This document shows positions 47,021-58,503 of a DNA stretch of 64,000 nt, piece after piece; positions within the stretch are counted from its first letter, which is position 1, and the number at the start of each line of letters is the position of its first letter. The notes below the pieces were generated by a model that was not told where the DNA came from, searched no databases, and saw only the letters and a list, made by a program, of their open reading frames with translations. The translations under genes and the position numbers were made by a program. The stretch comes from Bryum argenteum (Eukaryota > Streptophyta > Bryopsida > Bryales > Bryaceae). The stretch covers positions 19,385,001 to 19,449,000 of the forward strand of contig CM073325.1 in assembly GCA_037043015.1 (NCBI GenBank), in the 5' to 3' direction.

Positions 47021-48427
47021 TAACTTAAGAGATCTGACCTATTTTTAGCACTAGTAAATACAAAATAAAATTATGACCACATTCGAAATAGGTTTTCAGG
47101 AGGATTGCAAAAATTTGCAACATGTAATTCGCGTTTGTGAATTTTATACAAAATTCCAAAGTGCTAAGTAAGATTTGACCCAATTGCGTTATATGCAAAT
47201 GAGGTACATCTGTATTTTCACAATCTACAAATAAGGTACAGTGCGCTTTTGGGTTCCCTGGCGCTTTTAGGTAGTCCAACCGTAATGTAGGTACCTCTAC
47301 CTTTTTAGGACATGGCACGAAATGGTTCAAATGTATGGGAATCATTCTATTCTTTGAACAGGTCATTTTAGTAGGATATCAGATATGCTTTTGTTTTGTA
47401 ATGATGCAGTCCTTCTATCTGGGAATGCGGGCAAGTTAGGGTGGTCACATGGAATAAATGAAAAAGTGTGATTATTCTAAACCCTTGCAAACTGTTCCAA
47501 CTTCTCTTGTCATATTCCAACTTCAGTATGCTAACCATCTATAATATATTCAATTTGCTTGTACTCCATTCCATGTTGGTTGACATCATATATCCTGCTT
47601 TTGACATCACAGGATCCAACAGTTCCTTGGATACAAATGATAAGCAGCCTGAGCTCACGAGGAAATAGTTGACTCACTTTTATACTGTAGATGGCTTGTC
47701 TAATTTCTAAAGGAACCTAAATCCATAAGATTCGAGATTTTGAAGAAAATGATATGAAACAGAGTGTCAATTAGGTGACGACTGAGATACTTTCTTGCAT
47801 TGAATGGTGTTTCATTGAAAAATAAATAAAAATGGTTGATTGGGGAGTTGAACATGAATACATTATAATTCAAATTTTGAATTATCTCCAACAACTGATG
47901 TATGACATCACTGCAATACGGTAGTTCATTTTCATAATGCTAGAAAGTTAAGAATCGATTGTGTACTTGTGGCTTTAACTTCATCTCAGGGTGCCCAGTA
48001 GCCCAGTGCTCAGACGAAAATTAGTGCTTACAAAAAATATCACTAGACTGCTGCCTCTAATTAATTCATTTTCTGTCTAATAGCTCAAGCATTGCTCTCA
48101 CAATTTCCACACATAATTAAACCTAATTTGACCTTATTACCTTACAAAATATGAGGGCAAATTTTTAAACTTTCTGTGACCGTGAAAAAAGTGGACAATG
48201 AGGGCTAATCACCTACTGTAGGTGGTGCGCCCACCGGAATCATCATTTCTCAACCCGTCTAAAATTTATCTTCAATTGAAAGTGAACTTTTAGGTGTATT
48301 TGGGAAGGCTTGCACTCTAGGATGTTCAGAGTGAGCACATTAAAAATTAGACTTCAAAACTATTATGTACCTCAGGACTGCGAAGTTTGATATTTTGCCA
48401 TTATTGAGAAGACTACCTTAGTAGAGT
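47021..48427. other. AT-rich spacer, no gene recognised
   Basis: The minus-strand open stretch at 47025-47366 has no family marks; nothing else is seen. Confidence 0.45.
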
Positions 48428-48806
48428 TTACGAACGCAAATTTTCATCATCTCCACAGGAAATCTCCACCTCTGTTGTCAAAGATGCAAAAGGAACCATG
48501 TGGCTCGTAACTTTCTGAGAGCCAGCAGCATGAAGTTCAGGTGAAGGAAGTGAAATCAATGTTGTATCCATTGTTGATGATGAAGTGCAAGTATCCACAT
48601 TCAGAATATGAGGTACGTCACAGCAGCAACTGGGTTCATTGTATTGGGAAGTGCTCACAAGCCCTTGCAATGCATTGTGATTGGCCGATGTGGGAGTTAG
48701 AAGCTCGCTCACCTGCAGCCAAGTACCATTTGGTAGCTGCAGCCATTCATTTTTGCAGACTGAGCTCAGATATTTCGTGGACGTACAGGAAACACTGAAA
48801 CCCCTG
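48428..48806 (-). pseudogene. Possible 3' exon or gene fragment, function unknown
   Basis: A minus-strand frame of about 125 codons runs from near 48806 to a stop at 48428. It starts after a possible acceptor (CATTGAAAG), includes CTSTKYLSSVCKNEWLQLPN and GTWLQVSELLTPTSANHNAL, and ends in a Ser/Thr-rich acidic tail (CGDDENLRS). The composition looks like host protein, but no upstream exon with a matching phase was found. It could be the last exon of an unseen gene, a broken copy, or chance. Confidence 0.3.
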
Positions 48807-50660
48807 GTTGGCTTTCAATGTTACAACTTCTGTAAACAAAACGGCCACTGCAGGCAGCAAGAAAGCAGGTTTGTGTTGTTTTCCTTTTGTGTTGAGAGAC
48901 AACAACATGTCGGTTCCCCTGCCAATGCCAGTGAGTTGCATGAGCCAAGGCTTACATTACACAAACTAAGAGTTGTTGATTGGTGTTACAATAGTTTATT
49001 GCAAACTGAAACGTCATCTTAGAATACTAGACACAACGTTAAATGTGAAACCATGGAAATGAATAAAGTAGAAGAAATTATCAAAATTAGTGGCTACAGG
49101 ATAAGAAAGAGAGCATCCCTTGCGATGGCGGCCAAAATGGAACACATATATCTCTGAAGTGTAATAATTATCTGACTTTCAGAAAATGTTTCATATAACA
49201 CTTATCATTATCAACAACTCTTGTGTAGTGCAAAATCAATCCACGTCAAACGTGGATGAGGCTTACATGTCACTGATCACAATGTAGGTAAAATTAAATT
49301 AAGTGCAAATGCAATAGCTGGGAAATCATGCTGTCACATGTGTAGGAATCTTATCCTTTGAAAGGAGAGATCAAATCACACAGAATTGAGAGCTACGGGA
49401 GAGGATGTTTTTCCTGATTTTTTTCCCAATTGGATGGCGTTGCATGCTGTTGATGGAGGCCTGTGTAGGCCTGCACGTGGGAGTAGAGAATAACTAAACA
49501 TTCCGCCCCTCCCGCCTTTCCTGCTGCTTATTCTTCTCGTATCCCCACTTCTTGGCGATTTGAGATCCTCCGCCACTTCTTTCTTATGTGTTTTGCCAAT
49601 CACTGCAGCCCTATTCCCCTCTGCTGACCACACTCCTTCGCTTTTGTGACACTCAAAGCACCAACCCATTTTAATTCTTTCATGTTTTACCCCCATTGGC
49701 GTTCTTCATGTCCTTGTGGACCCCCTCCCTTTGACTGCTGACATCAGAGAGTTCTATATATACCACATTCCATCCCCAAAGACCCTCGGAAATTATACGC
49801 GAATCCAGGTGTAGACTAAGACCCTACTGAAACTGGAGGTATACGTATAAAAGTGGTATTTCCACAACAGAGTGTCACATTTTACTGAACTAGATGAAAA
49901 TCAAAATCCTGCTGGAATTCGACTTAATAAAAATACCACGCCCCTCCACTAATGGTATCTCAACGCCTAGAATTAAGATGTTCGTTCTTACCATGATCGT
50001 TGCTAATACTAAGAGAGACGCACCAGATCAGTAAATGATCAGTGACCCGCAGAAAAGGCTATCAAGTAATCAATTGAGGTCGGTTTGATGATGGTGCAAA
50101 CTTCAAGTCCTGACTACGATATCAATTGTAACTTTGTTTGATGAGATAATGATGTAAATATTTGAAACATTCACCGTCCTGAATAGTAATAACAGTAGAT
50201 GCTAGAGTGCAGAGTACGAAAGGGAGTAGCAGAAGTACCGGAGGATGAAGAGGTCAGCCGCCAGGGCAGTGGATGTCCGAAGGGGGGAAATATGCTCCAA
50301 GTTAAACTTTGCAAGGACAGTCTTAGCAAGAGAGTTATAAGCTGAGAATAATATTGTACAGTGGTACTGGGAGTATAAAGAGTGTGTAACAGTTGAAAGA
50401 GCTGAGCAGCTGTGCTGGGCCAGGGTAGCCGAATCCCAGGAACTTGTCGGAAGGCATGTTTGCTTGCCGAATTGCAGGACCGTCATTCCTCATCACTGGA
50501 GCCTCTGAGCCTCTTCAGTGAGTGATGAGCAAAAGAAGCAATCCCCGAGTCGCTCCAAAACTGTTGCCCAAGCCGCTTGTCCATCGCCAACATGATTTCT
50601 TTCACCAGATCTTCAGAGTCTCCCTCTCGCGGTGGGCCTCCCTCGATGCATGCACCGCCC
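48807..50660. other. Spacer, no gene accepted
   Basis: Contains minus-strand open stretches at 49376-49696 (106 codons, starting MGVKHERIKMGWCFECHKSE) and 50202-50683, none with a recognisable domain. TATA-like sequence occurs near 49755. Confidence 0.4.
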
Positions 50661-50665
50661 TCCAC

Positions 50666-50672
50666 TATATAG
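50666..50672 (+). promoter_or_regulatory. Probable TATA box of the bHLH gene
   Basis: TATATAG in CTCCACTATATAGCCC lies about 265 bp upstream of the first Met at 50934. It is followed by pyrimidine-rich sequence suitable for a plant transcription start. That it is used is inferred. Confidence 0.5.
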
Positions 50673-50933
50673 CCCAGAGCCACTTAGTCATATCATTTCA
50701 TCACTGATCACTGTACGTGCCCTGACCTCCCAAACTTAGCCTTCCCCCTCCTCGATTTCTGAGCTCGGTGTTGTCTCCAGGGTCATAGTACCGCAGCCTG
50801 GTAGTATATCATCAGAAAGCTGTTGACATCAGGAAGTAGTCGAGCACGGATGTGTGATATAAGTGATTCATGGTTTTCTTCGATGTGGTAGTGTAGCGAG
50901 AGAGTGTAGAGTTGGTGTTGCTTAATTGACTAG

Positions 50934-52420
50934 TTGGAGCGCTTGAGTGCCATCATGCCTTCGCAGCGCGTTGTAGGGGCGAACCTGCTGCACGGGGGTG
51001 CGAAATTCTCCTACTGCATGCCGCAAGCCCACTGCCGATCCGAGCATGCGATAACGGACATGGAGAGCTGGTTTCCTGCGAATGGACTCTCGGAGATCAC
51101 AGCCGGTTCGTCACCTGCTGTTTCACACAACTTGCAGCACCGTCCGTCAGAGAAGCCGCTCGCTTGTAGCCCCGACGATGAAGTTGCCAGCGCCGCGGGT
51201 TTCTTGGGGTCCGAGTATCAAGCTGATAGGTGGTGGCCGACCATCAATGCGCACGCTAAAGATTATCAAACCTCACCACAACGTAAGGATCAGCATGAGT
51301 TGCAACTTTTCATTCCTTCTTTAGTTGTGTTCATTGCTGCTCACATGTGTGTGATGTGATTCAGATGGAAAGCCTGCGGAATCGTGGTGTACTGCTACCA
51401 ATCCTGTGGAAGTGGCGGGCGTGGATCTGAACACACCCAGCTCCGAGCTCCCATCCGCGTTAGCCGTGGTGAGCGTTGCCCCTGCTGCAGGTGTCCTGGT
51501 CGCCACGAAGCGGAAAGGCAAATCTGTGAGTGCACCCACGAGTCCCTCGAAGGAGGATGGAAGCTTGGGTGTGCAGAAGTCCAAGTGGAACGGGAAGCGG
51601 CCTGTTTCGCAGCGTGAGAATCACATCTGGTCTGAAAGGCAACGCCGCAAGGGCATGAATTACCTCTTCTCCACGCTCCGTTCGCTCCTCCCTCATCCTA
51701 CTTCCAAGGTAGACATCATCTCCTGTTTAAGGATTGGCATTTTCTCATAAAAAAGCATCATCATTGACATGTGTTGCTTTGGTTTGCAGACTGATAAGTC
51801 CACGGTGGTTGGCGAGATCATCAAGTACATCCAGTCGTTGCAAGTGAAGCTGGACATTCTGACGAAGAAGCGGCAGCACGTGATGGCCGCGAGGACGCTG
51901 AGCACGTTCCACGGCGCGGTGGAGACGCCGCCGAAGGCGTTTGTTTCGAACGGGCTGACGCTGGTGGACCACTCCAGCGACCCGTCGTGCATGACGGCCA
52001 TCACGGCGTTGCCGCTGCCGGGGAGTGAGTCCGGCTTACACTCCTACTTGGGCTCCAACGTGGGCCTGCATGTGTGCGGCCTGAACGTGTTCATCACCAC
52101 CAGCAGCCCCCGCGGCCGGCGCGGTTTGCTTCAACAGCTACTTCTCACCATCCACAAGCACGACTTGGACGTCATCAACGCCAACATCTCCACTAGCAAC
52201 GCCTCCATCTTCCATTGCTTGCACTGCCAGGTACCATCCTCATCATCATCCTCTCTTTCTGGCAGAGATCGTTCCTGTTTGTGTAACAGTCGCTTGATGA
52301 TGATGCGGCAATGGTACTAACTAGTTTGACGTGCAGGCATCACCGGATGCAGAGCTGCTCAACAACTCCCTGCACAGCGACCTGCAGAGTATGATCACCA
52401 ACTTTGAAACACCCTTTTAG
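50934..52420 (+). CDS. bHLH transcription factor, ZHOUPI/bHLH95-like type
   Basis: Four exons (50934-51282, 51365-51708, 51790-52230, 52337-52420) join in phase to 405 aa; a second Met at 50955 would give 398. The bHLH domain spans the exon 2/3 junction: basic region ENHIWSERQRRKGMN with the H/E/R residues that read E-box DNA, then YLFSTLRSLLPHPTSK, loop, and DKSTVVGEIIKYIQSLQVKL. The HIWSERxRRK and LLP...DKSTVV pattern resembles plant ZHOUPI/bHLH95 (HIWTERERRKKM, ADKSTIVDEA). After a leucine-zipper-like tail, the C-terminal region (LHVCGLNVFITTSSPRGRRG to ASIFHCLHCQ) looks like an ACT-like dimerisation fold. Downstream genes and partners cannot be read from sequence. Confidence 0.92.
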
Positions 52421-53376
52421 AAAAGAACCAATAGCCAGATTGACGACTGATTTCAGCAAGTCGACGTTACTGTAAAATCACATGTGACATCAACATTATT
52501 ATTTCCCTCGGCATAGTCCAATCTGACATGGGTACATAAGACGACAGCGTCCGAGTTGGCGGTGAACGAAGAGCATGCACATCCCTGAGGATTTTTGTGG
52601 TAGAGAGAAAGTGGTAGCTAGCTGACCTTTAATTGGGAGAAAGAGAGAGAGAGAGAGACATGTAGCATAGTAAGAATAAGAGTTGTAGATTTTCCGATCA
52701 TCTTTTCACATGGCAGAGCCAACTGTTGCATTTGACACTTTGTATAAATATTGAATTTCGATTCGCATCACAACTGTCTCGTCTTCAAATTTTGGGTTAC
52801 TCCTACGAAGATATCTATGTGAGTACTTAACCTCTTGATGCTGCGCACACAAACTAAATCTCTGGAGTTTAATGAGCTCTCTCTGCTGTTAATAAGAGCT
52901 CTTAACTTTATTACAGATTTCGCATCTGGAGCGACCGAGTCTAGGCAGAGATGCAATCATAAGAGCAAGCCTGGAGTGCAAGAAATAAGAGTTTCATTGA
53001 ATTTGTTGGCCTCACTCATCATCAGTGAGTGTATCCGCAACCAACAATGTAAATGCAATCGTTTCACGTTGGAAGGAGTAATGGACCATCACCATCAACC
53101 ACGACGGTGCAACTAACATATTGGTTGCAGAGTTACGGCGACTATAAGAATCGACATGACTTGCTACCATCGAAAACAATTCGAACGTCTGCTTGCTCTC
53201 CATTACATCTGACCATGTTAGGAATCGGCAGCTAGTTAAAATGACGATGAAGAGCTCTCTAAAACGATATCAGACACAATTAAGTCACTTTCATAGCTTC
53301 AGGTTTTTGATAAAAGGAACGCAATGGAGAATCGCTGGCTTACCCGGGGGGAAGAAGATGGAATAGCGATGATGAG
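52421..53376. other. Spacer downstream of the bHLH gene
   Basis: 3' untranslated region including an (AG)8 run at 52642-52658, then sequence without a recognised gene. Confidence 0.5.
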
Positions 53377-53790
53377 TTGGTAGTTGTAATGGCGAGGCGG
53401 GTAGGCTTAGGAGTGGTGCTCCGTCAAGTATTATACAGAAGCAAGCGGATAGTGACCACATTCTCTCGCCGCGAGACGATCTCTAGGCGTCACTACACGA
53501 AGCTGAAGGATGCAACTCCGAGGTCTGAAGAAATTGCTCAGAGGAGAGAGCTTGATTACACAAGAAGAAAATCCAAGTCGAATGTGAGAGCAGCATCCAA
53601 GAGGCTCAGATCTAGGGTGACGATCGTGGTGCAAAAGGTGCGAGAGTCAATGAGGCGATTCAAGGAGATGGCGAGGGTAACCGACATCCAGATGTCTGAT
53701 CTCTATCCTGGTACCCAAATGTTTGTGAGTCGAACCAGGAGCAATGCCGAGCACCACCACCCCTCAAATGGACTGCGGTGCCAACTCTAA
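53377..53790 (+). CDS. Small basic open frame, 137 codons, uncertain
   Basis: Starts MVVVMARRVGLGVVLRQ and is very rich in Arg, Lys and Ser (for example RAASKRLRSRVTIVVQKVRE). No domain is recognised, and the frame overlaps shorter ones on the other strand. The start could read as a mitochondrial or plastid presequence (basic, few acids), but this is weak. It may be a real intronless gene or chance. Confidence 0.25.
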   Translation: MVVVMARRVGLGVVLRQVLYRSKRIVTTFSRRETISRRHYTKLKDATPRSEEIAQRRELDYTRRKSKSNVRAASKRLRSRVTIVVQKVRESMRRFKEMARVTDIQMSDLYPGTQMFVSRTRSNAEHHHPSNGLRCQL

Positions 53791-54479
53791 AAGCTCGACG
53801 AACGCTCGACGAACGCTTGAGGAACCTCTGAGCTTTGCAAGAACGGCGGCGCAGCTAAAAGAAACCACTGTAGCTCCTCCGTCTTGATGGTCACTTTCTC
53901 GAGAAGATGTACAATTGATCTTGGAGAGTTTGCACATGCAAGTCTCCACTCCCAATGATGGCGCCGGCATCTTGAAATCTCCCGTATAAAATGTTCTCAT
54001 AGATTTATAGATTCCTGCCTGGTGTCAATAAGTTTAGATTCCGCAACTCTACATCCAGACTAAGACGGCCGGCGGGCCGCCATCTTGTAATTTCAATCAG
54101 CATTATACATGTAATTCCTTTTCGGGCAGTAAGATCAGCATGACACATCCATACAACTCACTCGTGGATGGATTTTTGCTGTAGTGCTCCGATTTTGAAT
54201 AAAGGATTAGTTAGTGGACAAATGCACTCTGCTACCATTGCGTACACCACTTCCTTACGATCTCACAGCTCGTTTGTATGTTGTGTGAATTGAGCATTTG
54301 TGATTAGTTGCACTAACAAGAAGACTGGATCAGTACCGGTACCTTTGCACTTTGTGTAGAGTGAGTAGCTTCCGAGGGTCCTGGGGTTTAGGGTTTTAGC
54401 AGGATCTCAGTTTGGGAACGGTGTCTTAGCAGCAGCTTTCGTGAGTGGATTCGACAATGCTGCTGCAATACATGCGGAG
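53791..54479. other. Spacer and upstream region of the 872-aa gene
   Basis: Promoter and leader of the next gene are expected here. GC-rich CGGCCGGCGGGCCGCC near 54065-54081 is the only striking sequence. Confidence 0.4.
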
Positions 54480-57400
54480 ATGGAGGCGCTGGAGTGGGAG
54501 CAGCTGCGAGTGGAGGGCAAGCCATTGCTGAGCGGCGCTGCATTCGGAGCGACGCCCTTGCTGTGGGTAGCTTGCAGAGCCCAGCCTTGCATGATCCACA
54601 TATTCTGCGATACGCAACTTCAGGTAACAAAACCACTTTCCATCTTTTCCTTCTCCAAAACGAAATTAGGGTTGCGCATTCTCACAACTTGTGTATTCAT
54701 CGCCAGGATATCTGGAGCTTTCCAGCGGATCCAGTTTCCCTGCTTATCGGGCAAGGGAAGGATCAAGCTCATCTGTTGGTCATTACTCGCGATGGTTGCA
54801 TTTGGATCCTGCCACTTTCAAAGCCAAAAACCAGTGCTAGCAGGTAATATCAAGGCTTTGTGGCCATCATTTATTAGCATTTGGAGAGATTGTAAACTTG
54901 GTGCAAAGTAGCGCAGGCCGGCGAAGAAGCGAAAGACCCAGAAGGTTGGGGAGATTCAGAGAATACAACCTCGACCTACCAATCTAGAGCTTGGCTTTGT
55001 CGGAGCTTCGAACGAACAAACGACTTGGAAGAAGCTTGCTGCTGAATCTTACAGGCTTCGAGCTTCCGAGGTGAAGAATGTGGTTGTGGCAGACTCGTTG
55101 CTAGGAACCGTCCCTGGTGCAACAGTTGCTGCGTTTGGTCCCAACAACCATGTCGGTATTCTCTGTCTCCCATCCTGAATTGCAAAAAGAGGTTGCTTCC
55201 ATTTCACGAACTCAAAAACCATTTGCGTTATTTATCAGGTGGCGGTTGGATCGCCAATCGGAACTCCTGAGCTTTTGAACCTCAGCAGCCTAGCAGGCTC
55301 GGAGTTTCGAACTTCCATTCCAGGTCTGCGAAGAGGGACGACATGTCTACTTGTTCTGTCATCGATGCGACATCGTCAGAAACATGGCGACCAAACATAT
55401 GTATCTCAAGACCTTTTCGAAACCCTCTCAAGTCCAAGTGCTGGTGTATCGGACCCTGAAAGCTTGCTTATTCAAGGTTGGTTTACTTTTAAGATCTCCA
55501 TCCGCTTTGTCTATTCTTGTATCGGAAATTATTCTACATTGGATTACCTTTTTATCATCACAGCGTTTCTCGAGCGATTTGAGAGCCGTGATTCTCCATC
55601 TGTGTATAACCTCTTTCATGTGCAAGGGCTATGAAAGGCATGTCCAGATAAGCCGGTGCTCTTTCGTGGTGTGCAGGGGGTATGGATGGAAAAGTGTGCA
55701 CTTTCCATATGCAGAAAGAAACATTGGTTGCTCCTCCACATTTTGTATGTGATCTTCAACAGCCAGTAGTAACGATAATCCCTGGTGCAAAACCAGGAAC
55801 CCAAGAAGCAAATTGGCTGTTAGTAGTAGGCTTGCTGGGGAAAGTTGCGTTTCTCTCTTCCGGAAAAGACCGGCCTATATTAGAGGAACCAAACGACAGC
55901 CCTTTTCTCACGTACACTACTGTTAAAAACAAGTGCACTATGAAGAAGCTCGAGGGTGCCATAAGCGGCCCGATCACATCTGCTTGTCTCGTCGGCGGAG
56001 CTCGTCTATGCTACATTGTTGACTCGGCGATTTTCATCACCGAGCTTTTTGAATCCGAGGATTTGCAGAAGTTACCCTCGCAGAGAATTTCTGTTTCCAA
56101 TGTTGCTGCTATCACTGGACCAGGGCTGTTTACCTACAATGGATCTCATTCACTAGTGGCTTTAACAGGAGCTGGCAGACTCTTCAGTATCAAAACCAGC
56201 AAGCAGGTTGCTTCGCCTGGAGTCGATTCCTACTCCGGCAGATCCGTGAAAGTGAGATTTACTTATTACTTTGTGGGACTTTTGCTAGTCGAAGTGTGGG
56301 TTGTCATGCTATTGACCAGATTCGGCAGTATGAGTACGCCACAGGACTTCCTTGTGCCTAATTTTATGACGAACACATAGAACTCTCTCCATTGTCTCTA
56401 GGCTGCAATTTTCAGAATGTGATCATTTTGAGTTATTAATACTTTGCGGTTTTGGATTTGCTTTAGATTTAAGCACGAGATGGTCATACCTCTTTTTCTT
56501 ATTGCAGGTGTCGCTGCAGTCAATAGCAGATGCTGAAACCTGCAGGGATGCGATACAAAGTCATGAGCAAGCTTTGACTATGGCGATGAATGAACTCGCC
56601 TTAGCCTTACCCAGGGCACGTGAAATTGCAACCGAGAAGAAAGAACTTACAAGTGTCGATGCCAAGCTTGGGTGTACCCTTACTGCCACTCCTGTTCCGT
56701 CAACGTCTGTGGGAGGTCACCACCTCAGTTTCGGAGGCTTGAGAAAACCAGCCACCTCTGTAGATAAAAACATGTACAAAAGCTTCAAAACACGTCTTGA
56801 CATAGTCCTGACAAATCAGAGTAAAGATCCTCTCTCCCAATACTGGTCACTTGTTCTGGAGCTTCGCAGTGGACTCTCAACTGCCACTCCTACTTCCCAG
56901 TATTCGTTCACGATCAATAATGGCCATGGCTTACCAGTTGGTTGTCAATGGAATCATAGGATCCATGTGTACCTCCCTGGCGGTCCATGGGGTCCAGTCA
57001 TGGCTACTGTGTACCTCTGCCACATCCATGACTCCCACAAGGCCTTGTTACAAAACTCCAAGGACTCACCTTCAAGTGCAGCATGTGTTGTTCTTCTTCG
57101 TCAGCAGATTGATCTCTTTTCGTTACTCCAGGGTCCTCAGTCCACTCTGGGCCACACTTCATGGACCCCGGCAACAAATTCTCTGAAGAAAAGTGTGTCC
57201 TCCTCCGCAGGTATGACCTTTTAGTGCACCCCTCCGTATTGAAATTTCTGTAAGCTGATTGTGAGTGTTGGCAGGCCTGGACGAAATCGCAATGTTGGAC
57301 GAGACGCTTGGATCATTCTCTGGTGATTTGACCTGGAGGGCTGACCAGAATGTTGGTAGAAGCGTTGACGGAGCAGCTGATTGGCAATCTGGCTTCCTCC

Positions 57401-58010
57401 GTCATTTGTTGCATCAACCTTCTACATCTTCGGTACTGGTCCTTTCCAATCTTTTAGGTCTGTCACCGTGCTTATAATATCATATGCCGTCTGGTATTGA
57501 CTCTCCAGCTATGGTACAGGACTGGAAGAGGCTGAGGCTGACGGCGCAAGGAGGAGGCACAGTTTCAATGTCCATTGATGGACGAGGCGAGCTCCAGTCC
57601 GTAGTCAAGGTTCAAACTTCCTGCCTTTTGCTGGGGATCTTGCTGAGAGAAGCTTTACTCCAGCAACTAGATGCTGGTGGCGACGGGAAGAACTTCAAAC
57701 TGCATCGGAAGGAGAGTACGCATTTTGTGAGCACGTTGGATGAAGTCCAGGCTCTTGCGCAACGTGCACGGGAGACCTTGAATCTGTGGACGAAGTTTCG
57801 AAGTCACTGTGATGCTTCTGCCCATGGTCAGTCCACTTCTCTCAAATAGCTCATAAAAAGATGCATGTGGAAACCTGATGCGAAGAGTGAGTTCTGAAAT
57901 TGAGGATGGTTGGAGTTGTTGCAGATCTTGTAGCACCTCTACTCGGTCACACTTATGTTGTGACTGCGCAACTAATTCAAGCGTACAGGAGGTTTAGGGA
58001 GGCCAGTTGA
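54480..58010 (+). CDS. Conserved protein of 872 aa, candidate FANCB/FAAP100-like Fanconi core-complex subunit
   Basis: Nine exons (54480-54623, 54707-54843, 54917-55151, 55239-55476, 55677-56251, 56508-57210, 57275-57457, 57509-57826, 57925-58010) join in phase throughout to 872 aa. Residues 1-400 are beta-rich with repeated hydrophobic strands (PLLWVACRAQPCMIHIF, HLLVITRDGCIWILPLS, VAVGSPIGTPELL, LLVVGLLGKVAFLSSGKDR), suggesting a beta-propeller. A basic linker PAKKRKTQKVG lies near 95. A helical hairpin follows (CRDAIQSHEQALTMAMNELA), then a beta-sandwich-like segment (YSFTINNGHGLPVGC to IHVYLPGGPWGP), then a C-terminal alpha/beta region (LDEVQALAQRARETLNLW). Human FANCB (859) and FAAP100 (881) have this size and order; both brace the FANCL ubiquitin ligase in crosslink repair. 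This assignment is inference from architecture; no sequence match was tested. The donor after CCAACAACCAT (55152) is weak. Confidence 0.75.
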
Positions 58011-58503
58011 TGGTGAAGTTTGTAGCACAGCTGCTTTCAACTCCAATTCGACCTGAGAGCGAGTCCTGTGCATTGATTTGATTTTGCTCTTCCAATTTTC
58101 TTGGAACAGCAGAGATAGTTGCTAGTGCGTGGCCACAATTTAAGGTTATCGTCACTCCCTCAATGCATAAGTGTTGGATCTTTCCTGTACTGTACTTCGA
58201 GTTGATAGTATCGTGAGAAGAGATAAACATAGTATATTACAAGGTTCAGACTGTTGACCGTGCGGACAAAATAAGAACATCTTGTGAAGAATATGATGGA
58301 TTCAAACAAGAAGTACCTCAATGCTGATCGACACGACCTAAGGCATAGGACCTTAAAGTTTAGGTACAACGAGATTACTAGAACCCTGATGATCCTAGCA
58401 ACTAGGTAATTGCTGGAACTTCCACAAAACAGTCTAACTATTGAAAACTACTGCTCTAAAAAATTGTCTACACACCAAATCATATATCATCCAGCGAACT
58501 TTT

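Noticed and set aside
49376-49696. 106-codon minus-strand frame MGVKHERIKMGWCFECHKSE...
   Set aside because: No domain, splice context or conservation signal could be argued.
54441-54479. In-frame upstream extension of the 872-aa protein
   Set aside because: The extension has GTG, not ATG, at its start; the first in-frame ATG is 54480.
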